Source: Microbacterium sp. Yaish 1 (GTDB lineage: Bacteria > Actinomycetota > Actinomycetes > Actinomycetales > Microbacteriaceae). From it: a stretch of 64,000 nt of DNA. Of the stretch, positions 25,138 through 34,920 are shown piece after piece (within the stretch, counting starts at the first letter, position 1; every line of letters begins with the position of its first letter). Where the stretch lies: positions 682,001 through 746,000 of the forward strand of contig NZ_NPMR01000002.1 in the NCBI RefSeq assembly GCF_002245215.1. Direction: 5' to 3'. The position numbers and the translations under genes were made by a program. The notes under the pieces are model-generated. The model was not told the DNA's origin. It saw only the letters and a list, made by a program, of their open reading frames with translations, and did no database searches.

Positions 25138-25815
25138 TCAGCCCGCGGTCTCGACGCCGTTGCGCTCAGCCCACACCTGTCGGGCGATCTGCGCGAACGC
25201 CTCGGCCGGCTGCGCTCCGGAGACGCCGTACTTGCCGTCGATGACGAAGAACGGGACCCCGTTGATGCCGTACGCGCGCGCCTGGTCCTGGTCGGCGCGG
25301 ACGGCCGGCAGGTGCTCGCCAGATTCGAGCGCGGCCCGGATGGCGTCGCGGTCGAGACCGACCTCGGCCGCGAGCTCGACCAGCTCGTCGATGCGGCCCA
25401 CATGGCGGCCCTCGGTGAAGTACGCCGCCATCAGGCGCTCGGTCATCTCGTGCTGACGGCCCTCCGCCTTGGCAGCGTGCAGCAGCTCGTGCGCCTTGAC
25501 CGTGTTGGTGTGCTGGAGGATGTCGAAGTGGTAGTCCAGACCCGCATTCTTCGCGACGCCGGTGACGTTGTCGAGCATCTGCTGCACCTGCTCGCGCGGC
25601 ATCCCCTTGTGGCTCGACAGGAAGTCGAGCTCGTCGCCCTCGAAGTCGACCGGGGTGTCGGGCGAGAGCTCGAACGAGTGGAAGGTCACCTCCACGCGCG
25701 GGGCGTCTTCGTCATCCGCCGTGGCCGCGAGGCCCGACTCGAGGTTGCGCTTGCCGATGTAGCACCACGGGCAGGCGATGTCGCTCCACACGTCGATCTT
25801 GATTGCGTCCGTCAC
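25138..25815 (-). CDS. DsbA-family oxidoreductase (FrnE-like)
   Basis: A 225-residue thioredoxin-fold protein. DVWSDIACPWCYIGKRN holds the CPWC redox pair at about residues 17-20, and the inserted helical domain plus GINGVPFFVIDGKYGVSGAQ (cis-proline VPFF) match the FrnE/2-hydroxychromene isomerase branch. There is no signal peptide, so it should act in the cytoplasm, probably in thiol-disulphide exchange or oxidative-stress handling; this fits its convergent glutathione-peroxidase neighbour. Substrate unknown. GTG start. Confidence 0.9.
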   Translation of the reverse strand: MTDAIKIDVWSDIACPWCYIGKRNLESGLAATADDEDAPRVEVTFHSFELSPDTPVDFEGDELDFLSSHKGMPREQVQQMLDNVTGVAKNAGLDYHFDILQHTNTVKAHELLHAAKAEGRQHEMTERLMAAYFTEGRHVGRIDELVELAAEVGLDRDAIRAALESGEHLPAVRADQDQARAYGINGVPFFVIDGKYGVSGAQPAEAFAQIARQVWAERNGVETAG

Positions 25816-25861
25816 ACCGGGTGCAACGTCCCGGGGCGCGCGAGCTATTCCCGCGACCGCG

Positions 25862-26665
25862 TCAGGCGGTGGGAGCGTCGACGGCGCCGCCGAAGCGGCG
25901 GTCGCGCGAGAGGTAGAGCTGGATCGCGCCCCACAGGTCCGATCGCGAGAAGTCGGGCCACAGGGTGTCGAGGAACACCATCTCGGCGTACGCCGCCTCC
26001 CACAGGAGGAAGTTCGAGGTCCGCTGCTCCCCGCTCGAACGGATGAACAGGTCGACGTCGGGCATGTCGGGCACGTAGAGGTGCCGGCGCAGGGCCTTCT
26101 CCGTGATCGCGGAGGGCTTCATCCGCCCCGCGGCGATCTGCTCCCCCATCGCGCGCATCGCGTCGATGATCTCGTGACGCCCGCCGTAGTTGACGCACAT
26201 CGTCAGCGTCAGCACGTCGTTGCCCCGGGTGAGCTGCTCGGCGTACTGGAGCTCGGAGATGACCGATCCCCACAGGCGCGGCTTGCGCCCTGCCCACCGC
26301 ACGCGCACGCCCCACTCGTTGAGCTGGTCGCGGCGGCGGTGGAGGACGTCGCGGTTGTACCCCATGAGGAAGCGCACCTCGTCGGGCGACCGGGACCAGT
26401 TCTCGGTCGAGAACGCGTAGACACTCAGGTGCTTCACGCCCGCCTGGATGGCGCCGGCGACGACGTCGAGCAGCACCTCTTCGCCGGCGCGGTGGCCCTC
26501 GATGCGCGTGAGGCCACGGCGGTTGGCCCATCGTCCGTTGCCGTCCATGACGATCGCGACGTGGTTCGGGACGCCGCCCCGTGGGAACGCCGGCGGGTAC
26601 ACCCCGGTCCAGTCGAGGGGGCGATAGGGAACCGCGTCGCGGTGCGTGTACGGCTTGGGACTCAT
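25862..26665 (-). CDS. uppS: Isoprenyl (undecaprenyl/decaprenyl) diphosphate synthase
   Basis: Cis-prenyltransferase that makes the polyprenyl diphosphate carrier for cell-wall synthesis. It has 267 residues. [18 protein letters not shown] holds the catalytic aspartate (about 40), followed by [24 protein letters not shown] and [20 protein letters not shown] are the other conserved blocks. The chain-length class cannot be fixed by eye. The ATG is 7 bases after TAGGCT on the minus strand, with no ribosome site, so it is probably leaderless. recO lies upstream on the same strand with its own promoter. Confidence 0.95.
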   Translation of the reverse strand: MSPKPYTHRDAVPYRPLDWTGVYPPAFPRGGVPNHVAIVMDGNGRWANRRGLTRIEGHRAGEEVLLDVVAGAIQAGVKHLSVYAFSTENWSRSPDEVRFLMGYNRDVLHRRRDQLNEWGVRVRWAGRKPRLWGSVISELQYAEQLTRGNDVLTLTMCVNYGGRHEIIDAMRAMGEQIAAGRMKPSAITEKALRRHLYVPDMPDVDLFIRSSGEQRTSNFLLWEAAYAEMVFLDTLWPDFSRSDLWGAIQLYLSRDRRFGGAVDAPTA

Positions 26666-26672
26666 CGGTTCG

Positions 26673-26678
26673 AGCCTA
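26673..26678 (-). promoter_or_regulatory. -10 hexamer of uppS, leaderless layout
   Basis: TAGGCT on the minus strand, 7 bases before the ATG at 26665; it lies in the recO-uppS gap. Confidence 0.55.
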
Positions 26679-26707
26679 GGCGGTCGAGCCGTGCGCCCTC
26701 ACAGGCG

Positions 26708-27436
26708 TCAGCGCGCCGCGCCGATGTGACCGAGCGATCGGATGCCGCGTTCGAGATGCCACTGGGCATAGGCCGCGATCAGCCCCGATGCGGCGTTGGC
26801 GGTGCCGGGGCTGCCCGCATCGACGGTCTCCCACTCGCCGGCGATGAGGGCGCGCAGACGCGCTCCGGTCTCGGGGGCGATGCGGGCAGACCCCGCGGGG
26901 GCACACGCGTCGCACACCGATCCCCCCAGCGGCGCGACGAACCCGTCGTGGGGGCCCGGGCGCCCGCAGCGGGCGCAGGCGTCGAGCGACGGCGCCCAGC
27001 CCGAGAGCGCCATGGCTCTGAGCAGGTACGAGTCGAGCACGGCGCGGCTGTCGTGGTCGCCGCGGGCGAGGGCGCGGAGCCCGCCGACGAGCAGCAGGTA
27101 CTGCTGCGGCGTCGTCTCGGCCTCGTTGAGGCGATCGGCGGCCTCGACCATCGCGGACGCCGAGGTGTAGCGGTCGTAGTCCGTCGCGATGTCGGCACCG
27201 TAGGAGCCGAGCGACTCGGCCTGCTGCACGATGTCGAGCGAGCGCCCTTTGTACATCTGGACGTCGGCGACCATGAACGGCTCCAGCCGCGCACCGAATC
27301 GGGACGATGTGCGCCGCACGCCTTTCGCGACGCCGCGCAGCTTGCCGTGCCGCCGGCTGAGCATCGTGACGATGCGATCCGCCTCGCCCAGCTTGTGGGT
27401 GCGCAGGATCACGACCTCGTCGCGGTAGGTGGGCAC
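26708..27436 (-). CDS. recO: DNA repair protein RecO
   Basis: Loads RecA by exchanging SSB and annealing ssDNA in the RecFOR pathway. It has 242 residues. The N-terminal OB-fold starts [20 protein letters not shown] with [19 protein letters not shown], and a zinc-binding CARCGRPG ... CDACAPAG is in the C-terminal helical domain. The GTG start has GATAAT 6 bases upstream (27443-27448), again without a ribosome site. It is divergent from the TRIC-channel gene with only 36 bases between starts. recO next to uppS is standard in Actinobacteria. Confidence 0.94.
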   Translation of the reverse strand: MPTYRDEVVILRTHKLGEADRIVTMLSRRHGKLRGVAKGVRRTSSRFGARLEPFMVADVQMYKGRSLDIVQQAESLGSYGADIATDYDRYTSASAMVEAADRLNEAETTPQQYLLLVGGLRALARGDHDSRAVLDSYLLRAMALSGWAPSLDACARCGRPGPHDGFVAPLGGSVCDACAPAGSARIAPETGARLRALIAGEWETVDAGSPGTANAASGLIAAYAQWHLERGIRSLGHIGAAR

Positions 27437-27442
27437 TCTTCA

Positions 27443-27448
27443 ATTATC
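27443..27448 (-). promoter_or_regulatory. -10 hexamer of recO, leaderless layout
   Basis: GATAAT on the minus strand, 6 bases before GTG at 27436; only 12 bases from the divergent -10 at 27461-27466. Confidence 0.5.
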
Positions 27449-27460
27449 GCGCTGACCGAC

Positions 27461-27466
27461 GACAAT
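27461..27466 (+). promoter_or_regulatory. -10-like hexamer of the TRIC-channel gene
   Basis: GACAAT, 6 bases before the GTG start at 27473. Weaker match than the others. Confidence 0.35.
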
Positions 27467-27472
27467 GGTTCC

Positions 27473-28159
27473 GTGGCGCAGTCTCAGTTCGTGATCCCGC
27501 TCTGGGCGGATCTCACCGCCGTCGGGCTCGGCGGGGTCCAGGGCGCCCTTTTCGCTTCCGGATTCGTCGGCAAGCAGCGGCTCGATCCGCTCGGCGTCGT
27601 GATCATCGGCATCCTCATCGGAATGGGCGGCGGCCTCATCCGCGATCTGCTCCTGGGAGTTCAGCCGGTCACGCTGCAGAGCAACTGGTATCTCATCACC
27701 GCGACCTCGGCCGCTCTGGTCGGGATGCTGCTGTCGAACCTGTTCCAGCGACTCAACGCCGTCATCATCGGGCTCGACGCCGTCGTCATCGGCATGTTCG
27801 GGGCGTTCGGGACGAGCAAGGCCCTCGTGCTCGGGCTGCCGATCGTCCCCGCGATCTTCATCGGCTCGTGCGCCGCCGTCGGCGGCAGCATGCTGCGCGA
27901 CGTCATCCTCGGGCTGCCGGTCGCCATCATGCACGTCGGCTCGCTCTATGCGATCGCTGCCGCCGCCGGGTGCGCGGTGCTCGCCGGAGCGTCAGCGCTG
28001 GGCGCGCCCATCGTGGCCGCCGCCATCGTGGGCATCGCGGTGACCACCGTCATCCGCCTGCTCGCGGTCGTGTTCGACATCTCCCTGCCCGAGCAGCGCG
28101 CCCTCCACCGGCGCAAGGTCGCGGCGGAGACAGCGTCGATCCCGATCGTCAAGCCCTGA
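27473..28159 (+). CDS. TRIC-type cation channel family protein (UPF0126)
   Basis: A 228-residue membrane protein with about seven helices arranged as two UPF0126 repeats. Each repeat carries the family motif GG-x-x-RD: GMGGGLIRDLLLG in the first half and VGGSMLRDVILGLP in the second. Prokaryotic members form trimeric monovalent-cation channels; physiological role here unknown. The start was set at GTG 27473 (MAQSQFVIPLW), where similarity to the first helix begins; the frame stays open far upstream against recO and uppS and that part is not coding. Followed by a bidirectional hairpin. Confidence 0.92.
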   Translation: MAQSQFVIPLWADLTAVGLGGVQGALFASGFVGKQRLDPLGVVIIGILIGMGGGLIRDLLLGVQPVTLQSNWYLITATSAALVGMLLSNLFQRLNAVIIGLDAVVIGMFGAFGTSKALVLGLPIVPAIFIGSCAAVGGSMLRDVILGLPVAIMHVGSLYAIAAAAGCAVLAGASALGAPIVAAAIVGIAVTTVIRLLAVVFDISLPEQRALHRRKVAAETASIPIVKP

Positions 28160-28196
28160 GACCGCGGGGCAGCGCAACGCATCCCGCGAAACGACG

Positions 28197-28220
28197 AAGG
28201 CCCCGCCGAAGCGGGGCCTT
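28197..28220. terminator. Bidirectional terminator between the TRIC-channel gene and rpmE2
   Basis: AAGGCCCCGC / GCGGGGCCTT, 10 perfect pairs with a CGAA loop, between convergent genes. Confidence 0.8.
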
Positions 28221-28234
28221 GATCGAAGAACGGC

Positions 28235-28486
28235 TTACTTGGAGCCGAAGTTCTTGAAGCGCTGGTTGAACTTCTCGACGCGGCCGGCCGAGTCCATGAT
28301 GCGCTGCTTGCCCGTGTAGAACGGGTGCGAGGCGGACGAGATCTCGACGTCGATGACCGGGTAGGTCTCGCCGTCCAGCTCGATCGTCTTGTCGCTCGAG
28401 ACCGTCGAACGGGTCAGGAAGGTCTCGCCGGAGCCGAGGTCGCGGAAAACGACGGCGCGGTACTCGGGGTGGATGTCAGTCTTCAT
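28235..28486 (-). CDS. rpmE2: 50S ribosomal protein L31, type B
   Basis: An 83-residue ribosomal protein, [16 protein letters not shown] onward. It has none of the zinc cysteines of type A L31, and shows [21 protein letters not shown], typical of type B (zinc-independent). Type B L31 genes in Actinobacteria are often repressed by Zur and expressed when zinc is scarce; I see no clear Zur box here. The ATG has AAGGAA upstream. A short hairpin (28504-28523) lies in the leader. Confidence 0.96.
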   Translation of the reverse strand: MKTDIHPEYRAVVFRDLGSGETFLTRSTVSSDKTIELDGETYPVIDVEISSASHPFYTGKQRIMDSAGRVEKFNQRFKNFGSK

Positions 28487-28503
28487 GGGATTCCTTACGT
28501 GGT

Positions 28504-28523
28504 GCCCTGGATTTTGCCAGGGC
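28504..28523 (-). promoter_or_regulatory. Hairpin in the rpmE2 leader
   Basis: On the minus strand GCCCTGG-CAAAAT-CCAGGGC forms a 7-bp stem 18 bases before the rpmE2 ATG. It may be a ribosomal-protein leader structure or the end of the upstream transcript. Confidence 0.35.
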
Positions 28524-28570
28524 GAGGGAAGTCTGCGATGCGTCTGCACCAAAGAGCGATCCTACCAGGT

Positions 28571-29356
28571 TCAGGATGCCGCCCGAGCCGCGTAGCGTCC
28601 GCGCTCCTCGGTGAGCGCGATGGGCAGCCCGAACGTCTCGGTGAGATTCTCGGCGGTGAGCGTCTCGGCCAGCGGCCCGGCGGCGACGACGCTCCCCTCG
28701 CGCAGCAGGAGCACGTGCGTGAACCCGACCGGGATCTCCTCGACGTGGTGCGTCACCATGATCATCGCGGGGGTGGTCGGCGCCTGGGCGTACCCGCCCA
28801 GGAGGGCGAGCAGTTCCTCGCGGGCGCCGAGGTCGAGGCTCGCCGTCGGCTCGTCGAGAAGCAGCACCTCGGGGTCAGTCATGACGGCGCGGGCGATCTG
28901 GACGCGCTTCTGCTCGCCGTCGGAGAGCGTGCCGAACGTCCGCTCGGCGAGGCCGTCGAGCTTCCACTCCGCCAGCACGCGCATGGCACGCCGCTCGTCG
29001 ATGTCCTCGTAGTCCTCGCGCCACCGCCCGGTCACGGCGTACGCCGCTGTGAGGACCACGTCGAGCACGGTCTCTTCGGCCGGGATGCGCCGGGCCATCG
29101 CCGACGAGGCGAACCCGATGCGCGGGCGCAGCTCGAACACGTCGGTCCGCCCGAGGCGCTCCCCCAGGATCTCCACGGTTCCCGAGGTGGGGTGCAGAAG
29201 GCTCGCCGCGAGCTGCAGCACCGTCGTCTTGCCCGCACCGTTGGGCCCGAGCACCACCCAGCGCTGATCATCGGAAACCGACCAGTCGACCCGGTCGATG
29301 ATGTTCCGGGCGTTTCGGCGGACGACGACGTCGGAGAACTCCAGGACCTGCGGCAT
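28571..29356 (-). CDS. ABC transporter ATP-binding protein (orphan)
   Basis: A 261-residue single nucleotide-binding domain with intact motifs: Walker A GPNGAGKTT (about 38), signature LSDGEQKRVQIARA, Walker B VLLLDEPTASLD, and switch histidine in VTHHVEEIP. The layout resembles iron- or molybdate-type ATPases with no neighbouring permease; such orphans next to glgA recur in Microbacteriaceae. Substrate unknown. The ATG is 6 bases after TAGGCT on the minus strand, in the 9-base gap behind glgA, so a separate leaderless promoter inside the glgA end is suggested. Confidence 0.88.
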   Translation of the reverse strand: MPQVLEFSDVVVRRNARNIIDRVDWSVSDDQRWVVLGPNGAGKTTVLQLAASLLHPTSGTVEILGERLGRTDVFELRPRIGFASSAMARRIPAEETVLDVVLTAAYAVTGRWREDYEDIDERRAMRVLAEWKLDGLAERTFGTLSDGEQKRVQIARAVMTDPEVLLLDEPTASLDLGAREELLALLGGYAQAPTTPAMIMVTHHVEEIPVGFTHVLLLREGSVVAAGPLAETLTAENLTETFGLPIALTEERGRYAARAAS

Positions 29357-29362
29357 GGGTTC

Positions 29363-29368
29363 AGCCTA
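29363..29368 (-). promoter_or_regulatory. -10 hexamer of the orphan ABC ATPase gene
   Basis: TAGGCT on the minus strand, 6 bases before ATG 29356; it overlaps the stop region of glgA. Confidence 0.5.
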
Positions 29369-30559
29369 GCGGCCGAGCCCCGCCACTCTCGCGTACAACG
29401 CGGCGGTCTCGTCGGCGATCGCCGACCAGCTGAACGAGCTGGCGGCACGCTCGCGGCCCGCGGCGCCGTAGCGTCGCGCCCTGTCGGGATCCGAGACGAC
29501 CTCGGTGAGCGTGGCAGCCAGATCAGCGACGAACTTCTCGGGATCGAGCGGAGTCCCGGTACCGTCGTCGGACTGCTCGATCGGCACGAGGCGCCCGGTC
29601 TCGCCGTCGACCACGACTTCCGGGATGCCGCCGGTCGCGGTCCCGACGACGGCTGCGCCGCACGCCATCGCCTCGAGGTTGACGATGCCGAGCGGCTCGT
29701 AGACCGACGGGCAGACGAAGGTCGTGGCCGCGGTGAGGATCGCGCAGAGCTCGTCGCGCGGCAGGAACTCCTCGATCCAGACGACCCCCGAGCGCTCGGC
29801 TTGCAGCTCGCGCACGAGGCCCTGCACCTCGGCCATGATCTCCGCCGTGTCGGGCGCTCCCGCGCAGAGGACGACCTGCACATCGGCGGGAAGCAGACGC
29901 GCGGCCCGCAGGAAGTACGGCAGGCCCTTCTGCCGCGTGATGCGTCCGACGAAGACCACCGAGGGGCGGGCGGGGTCGATGCCGTGGCGCTCGAGGACGG
30001 CGGGATCGTCGACCGGCCGCCACGACTCGACGTCGATGCCGTTGTAGATCACCGACACCTTCTCGGGATCGAGATCGGGATAGCTGCGCAGGATGTCGCG
30101 GCGCATGCCGTCGCTCACGGCGATGACGGCCGCCGCGTTCTCGTAGGCGGTCTTCTCGATGTAGCTCGACACGGCGTAGCCGCCGCCCAGCTGCTCGGCC
30201 TTCCACGGCCGCAGCGGCTCGAGGGAGTGAGCGGTGACGACGTGCGGGATGCCGTGGAGGAGGGAGGCGAGGTGCCCGGCGAAGTTCGCGTACCAGGTGT
30301 GACTGTGCACCACGTCGGCGCCGGCGACATCCCCGACGATCTCGAGATCGGTGCCGAGCGTCTGGAGCGCGGCGTTGGCGTCGGTCAGCCCGGCGGGCGT
30401 CGCGTAGGAGGTCGTGTCCGGCTCGTCCCGGTCCGCTCCGAAGGCCCGGACCTGCACCTCCATCGTCTCGCGCAGGGCGCGGACGAGCTCGGTGACGTGC
30501 ACCCCCGCTCCGCCATAGATCGCGGGAGGATACTCCTTCGAGACGATGTCTACACGCAT
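29366..30559 (-). CDS. glgA: Glycogen synthase (GT4, actinobacterial type)
   Basis: Glycosyltransferase extending alpha-1,4-glucan from ADP-glucose (some relatives make maltose-1-phosphate). It has 397 residues with two Rossmann domains. N-terminal YGGAGVHVTELVRAL binds the sugar nucleotide; VVHSHTWYANF and VTAHSLEPLRPW follow; VGRITRQKGLPYFL starts the C-domain and SVYEPLGIVNLEAMACG carries the E-x7-E motif. The ATG is 7 bases after TAGCGT on the minus strand (leaderless layout). Divergent from glgC with a 47-base gap, so both promoters must overlap. Confidence 0.95.
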   Translation of the reverse strand: MRVDIVSKEYPPAIYGGAGVHVTELVRALRETMEVQVRAFGADRDEPDTTSYATPAGLTDANAALQTLGTDLEIVGDVAGADVVHSHTWYANFAGHLASLLHGIPHVVTAHSLEPLRPWKAEQLGGGYAVSSYIEKTAYENAAAVIAVSDGMRRDILRSYPDLDPEKVSVIYNGIDVESWRPVDDPAVLERHGIDPARPSVVFVGRITRQKGLPYFLRAARLLPADVQVVLCAGAPDTAEIMAEVQGLVRELQAERSGVVWIEEFLPRDELCAILTAATTFVCPSVYEPLGIVNLEAMACGAAVVGTATGGIPEVVVDGETGRLVPIEQSDDGTGTPLDPEKFVADLAATLTEVVSDPDRARRYGAAGRERAASSFSWSAIADETAALYARVAGLGR

Positions 30560-30566
30560 GGGTCGA

Positions 30567-30572
30567 ACGCTA
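30567..30572 (-). promoter_or_regulatory. -10 hexamer of glgA, leaderless layout
   Basis: TAGCGT on the minus strand, 7 bases before ATG 30559; it falls in the expected -35 zone of glgC. Confidence 0.55.
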
Positions 30573-30594
30573 GTACAGGAGCGTTCGGCGGGCC

Positions 30595-30600
30595 TAGTGT
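30595..30600 (+). promoter_or_regulatory. -10 hexamer of glgC, leaderless layout
   Basis: TAGTGT, 6 bases before ATG 30607; 22 bases from the divergent glgA -10. Confidence 0.5.
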
Positions 30601-30606
30601 GGTGCC

Positions 30607-31851
30607 ATGCCAGCAGCGCCCAAGGTCTTCGGAATCGTTCTCGCGGGCGGGGAGGGTAAGCGCCTGATGCCGTTGACGGTGGATCGCGCCAAGCCCGCGG
30701 TCCCGTTCGGCGGCCAGTACCGCCTGATCGACTTCGCGATCTCGAACCTCATCAACTCGGGCCTGCGCCAGGTCGTCGTCCTGACCCAGTACAAGTCGCA
30801 CAGCCTCGACCGCCACGTGTCGCAGACCTGGCGGATGTCGGCGCTGCTCGACTCCTACGTCGCCTCGGTTCCCGCCCAGCAGCGCCTGGGCAAGCGGTGG
30901 TTCTCGGGCTCGGCCGATGCGATCCTCCAGTCGCTGAACCTCATCAACGACGAGAAGCCCGACATCGTCGTCGTGATCGGCGCCGATCACGTCTACCGCA
31001 TGGACTTCCGTCAGATGCTCGACGCCCACCTCGCCTCGGGCGCGCGGGCGACGGTGGCCGGCATCCGCCAGCCGATCGGCCTGGCCAACCAGTTCGGCGT
31101 CATCGACGTCGACCCCGCCGACGAGACCCGCATCCGCGCCTTCCTCGAGAAGCCCCAGGACCCCACGGGGCTGCCCGACTCGCCGCACGAGGTGCTGGCC
31201 TCGATGGGCAACTACATCTTCGACACCGACGCCCTCATCGAGGCGGTCGAGGCCGATGGAGAGCTGCCGACGTCGAACCATGACATGGGCGGCGACATCA
31301 TCCCCTACTTCGTCGACCGCGGCGAGGCCGCCGTGTACGACTTCAAGCGCAACGACGTGCCCGGGTCGACCCCGCGCGACCGCAACTACTGGCGCGACGT
31401 CGGCACGATCGAGTCGTTCTTCGACGCGCACATGGACCTCATCTCGACGCTGCCGATCTTCAACCTGTACAACACCGACTGGCAGATCCACTCGCAGGCC
31501 GTGAACTCGCCGCCCGCGAAGTTCGTGCGCGACAGCGTCGGGCGCATGGGCAACGCGATCGACTCGATCGTCTCCCTCGGCTCCGTGCTGTCGGGAACCC
31601 ACCTCGAGCGCAGCGTCGTCGGCCCGTGGACGCTCTCCGGAGGCGGTGCGACGATCACCGACTCCGTGCTGTTCGACTACGTCAGCGTCGGCGCCGGGGC
31701 GCGTGTGCACCGGGCGATCCTCGACAAGAACGTCGTGCTCGAAGACGGCGCCACGGTCGGCGTCGACCGTGAACGCGACCTCGCGCGCGGCTTCACCGTG
31801 ACCGACACCGGCATCACCGTCGTCGGCAAGAACGCGCGCGTCGAGCGCTGA
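30607..31851 (+). CDS. glgC: Glucose-1-phosphate adenylyltransferase
   Basis: Makes ADP-glucose from glucose-1-phosphate and ATP, the committed step of glycogen synthesis and substrate for GlgA. It has 414 residues. [21 protein letters not shown] (here cited as the [11 protein letters not shown] loop) opens the nucleotidyltransferase domain; [17 protein letters not shown] and GEAAVYDF are conserved blocks; the C-terminal left-handed beta-helix with allosteric residues spans about 300-410. The ATG is 6 bases downstream of TAGTGT with no ribosome site. Divergent from glgA. Confidence 0.96.
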   Translation: MPAAPKVFGIVLAGGEGKRLMPLTVDRAKPAVPFGGQYRLIDFAISNLINSGLRQVVVLTQYKSHSLDRHVSQTWRMSALLDSYVASVPAQQRLGKRWFSGSADAILQSLNLINDEKPDIVVVIGADHVYRMDFRQMLDAHLASGARATVAGIRQPIGLANQFGVIDVDPADETRIRAFLEKPQDPTGLPDSPHEVLASMGNYIFDTDALIEAVEADGELPTSNHDMGGDIIPYFVDRGEAAVYDFKRNDVPGSTPRDRNYWRDVGTIESFFDAHMDLISTLPIFNLYNTDWQIHSQAVNSPPAKFVRDSVGRMGNAIDSIVSLGSVLSGTHLERSVVGPWTLSGGGATITDSVLFDYVSVGAGARVHRAILDKNVVLEDGATVGVDRERDLARGFTVTDTGITVVGKNARVER

Positions 31852-31864
31852 CGCGCGTTCCCGC

Positions 31865-31870
31865 TAGCGT
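31865..31870 (+). promoter_or_regulatory. -10 hexamer of serB, leaderless layout
   Basis: TAGCGT, 7 bases before ATG 31878, in the short gap after glgC. Confidence 0.5.
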
Positions 31871-31877
31871 GGTGGTC

Positions 31878-32513
31878 ATGCCCCACGCGCGTTTCCTCGT
31901 CGTCTTCGATGCCGACTCGACCCTCCTGCGCAACGAGGTCATCGAGCTCATCGCCGACGAGGCGGGACGTGGCGCGGAGGTCGCCGCCGCGACGGAAGCG
32001 GCGATGCGCGGGGAGGTCGACTTCGCGTCGAGCCTGCGCTCACGCGTCGCACAGCTCGCGGGAGTGCCGCTCACGGCCTTCGACCGGGTGCGGTCGCGCG
32101 TCGAGCCGACGCCGGGCGCGCGAGAGCTCATCGCGGCGATCCACGAACGCGGCGGCGTGGCTGCCGTCGTCTCGGGGGGCTTCCACGAGGTGCTCGATCA
32201 CATCGCTCCCGGGCTGGGGGTCGACCTGTGGCGCGCCAATCGGCTCGGCTCGGACGGCGCGACGCTGGACGGCACGGTCGCGGGTGACATCGTCGACGCA
32301 GAGGCCAAAGCGGCGTCCCTGCGCGAATGGGCGGATGATCACGAGGTTCCCCTCGCCCGGACGATCGCCATCGGCGACGGGGCGAACGACCTGCGGATGA
32401 TGGCGGCCGCCGGCCTCGGCATCGCCTTCAACGCCAAGCCCGCGGTGCGTCGCCAGGCGGATGTCGTGATCGGCCCGGTCGACCTGCGACAGGTCATCGC
32501 GCTCCTCCCCTGA
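31878..32513 (+). CDS. serB: Phosphoserine phosphatase (HAD family)
   Basis: Last step of serine synthesis, hydrolysing phosphoserine. It has 211 residues, the single-domain form without an N-terminal ACT domain. HAD motifs: FDADSTLLRNEVIELIAD (nucleophile Asp at 11, acid Asp at 13), VVSGGFHEVLD (motif II Ser), the lysine in AEAKAASL and IGDGANDLRMM (motif IV). ATG 31878 was preferred over the GTG nine bases upstream because that codon lies inside the -10 hexamer. It follows glgC by 26 bases. Confidence 0.93.
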   Translation: MPHARFLVVFDADSTLLRNEVIELIADEAGRGAEVAAATEAAMRGEVDFASSLRSRVAQLAGVPLTAFDRVRSRVEPTPGARELIAAIHERGGVAAVVSGGFHEVLDHIAPGLGVDLWRANRLGSDGATLDGTVAGDIVDAEAKAASLREWADDHEVPLARTIAIGDGANDLRMMAAAGLGIAFNAKPAVRRQADVVIGPVDLRQVIALLP

Positions 32514-32544
32514 GCCGAGGCTGTCGCCTGTCCGGGCCGAGCGC

Positions 32545-32550
32545 TACGGT
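32545..32550 (+). promoter_or_regulatory. -10 hexamer of the alpha/beta hydrolase gene, leaderless layout
   Basis: TACGGT, 6 bases before ATG 32557. Confidence 0.5.
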
Positions 32551-32556
32551 CGGGTC

Positions 32557-33246
32557 ATGCACGTGATCCTCATCCCGGGCCTCTGGCTCGACGCCTCGTC
32601 CTGGGACGACGTGGTCCCCGCCCTCCGCGATGCGGGACATCACCCGCATGCCCTCACGATGCCCGGTGTCGGTGACACCGCCGGCGCGGCCTCGACGACC
32701 CTCCGCGAGTGGGTCGACGCGGTGGTCGCCCGCATCGACGACCTTCCCGGCCAGCTCGCTCTCGTGGGGCACAGCGGCGGCGGGAACGTCGCGTGGGCTG
32801 CCGCCGACCGGCGCCCCGATCGCATCGCGCGGGTCGTCCTCGTCGACACCCTCCCACCCGCGCCCGGCGCCGAGATCTCGGCGTTCCCGGTCGTCGACGG
32901 CGTCGTTCCGTTCCCCGGTTGGGAGTTCTTCGACGAGCCGGATGTCGCCGATCTCGACGACGGCACGCGCGCCCGGTGGGCGGCCCGCACGCATCCGGTT
33001 CCGGCCGCGGTGCCGACCGATGCGGTCGACCTGGATGACGCTCGCCGTCACGGCATCCCGGTGACCATCCTGTCGGGCTCGGCCGACGAACCGGGTATCC
33101 GCGAGATGCTGGCGGCCTGGCCGCCCTTCCTCGCCGAGTTCGAGGCACTCGAAGACGTCACGGTCGTCGAGCTCGGCTCAGGTCACTGGCCCCAGTTCTC
33201 GCAGCCCGATCGACTCGCGCGCGAGATCGTCGCCGCCCTCGTGTAA
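32557..33246 (+). CDS. Alpha/beta-hydrolase family protein
   Basis: A 229-residue cytoplasmic hydrolase. IPGLWLDASSWDDV is the oxyanion strand, LVGHSGGGNVAWAA holds the nucleophile serine (about 71), and GSGHWPQFSQPDRLA carries the catalytic histidine; the acid is probably the Asp in LSGSADEPG. No lid or signal peptide. Substrate unknown; the small size and sequence resemble generic esterases of the MhpC/RsbQ type. The ATG is 6 bases after a -10 hexamer. Convergent with fabG, with 14 bases between them. Confidence 0.88.
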   Translation: MHVILIPGLWLDASSWDDVVPALRDAGHHPHALTMPGVGDTAGAASTTLREWVDAVVARIDDLPGQLALVGHSGGGNVAWAAADRRPDRIARVVLVDTLPPAPGAEISAFPVVDGVVPFPGWEFFDEPDVADLDDGTRARWAARTHPVPAAVPTDAVDLDDARRHGIPVTILSGSADEPGIREMLAAWPPFLAEFEALEDVTVVELGSGHWPQFSQPDRLAREIVAALV

Positions 33247-33260
33247 GGCTCGGCGCCGCG

Positions 33261-34527
<1,267 letters not shown>

Positions 34528-34554
34528 GACCGGCCTCCCCCGGCCGCGCGGGCG

Positions 34555-34560
34555 TATCCT
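34555..34560 (+). promoter_or_regulatory. -10 hexamer of the DUF3099 gene
   Basis: TATCCT, 9 bases before the GTG start at 34570; near-leaderless. Confidence 0.4.
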
Positions 34561-34569
34561 TGTTGCACC

Positions 34570-34920
34570 GTGAAGCATCAGCCCGCCACACCGTCGGCGA
34601 CCTCGCTCCCGCGAGCCCCGCACGACGACTCGAACCGTCGCATGACGAAGTACTTCATCATGATGGCGGTGCGCGTGGTGTGCTTCGTTCTCATGGTCGT
34701 CATCGCCCCCTACGGCTGGCATACGGCGGCCTTCGCCGTCGGAGCGGTGTTCCTGCCGTACATCGCCGTCGTGATCGCGAACGTGGGAGACGATGTGCGA
34801 GAGCCCGCTGCCGTCTCGCCCCTCGCGGCACTCCCCGAGCGCCCGGAACAGGCGACGAGGGAGCCCCAGGCGCCTGCGAAACCGACCGTCATCGAGATCC
34901 GGGAGTCACGGCCGGAGTGA
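34570..34920 (+). CDS. DUF3099 membrane protein
   Basis: A 116-residue protein with two transmembrane helices (YFIMMAVRVVCFVLMVVIAP and AAFAVGAVFLPYIAVVIANV) separated by YGWH, the DUF3099 pattern, and a charged cytoplasmic tail. The family is actinobacterial and of unknown function. Its stop overlaps the start of the small Cys-rich protein (GTGA), and that gene in turn overlaps SURF1, so the three form one operon; an accessory role around the respiratory chain can only be guessed. Confidence 0.9.
   Translation: MKHQPATPSATSLPRAPHDDSNRRMTKYFIMMAVRVVCFVLMVVIAPYGWHTAAFAVGAVFLPYIAVVIANVGDDVREPAAVSPLAALPERPEQATREPQAPAKPTVIEIRESRPE

Noticed and set aside
25778..27472. Long plus-strand frame upstream of the TRIC-channel gene
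   Set aside because: Antisense to uppS and recO; similarity to the channel family begins only at 27473.
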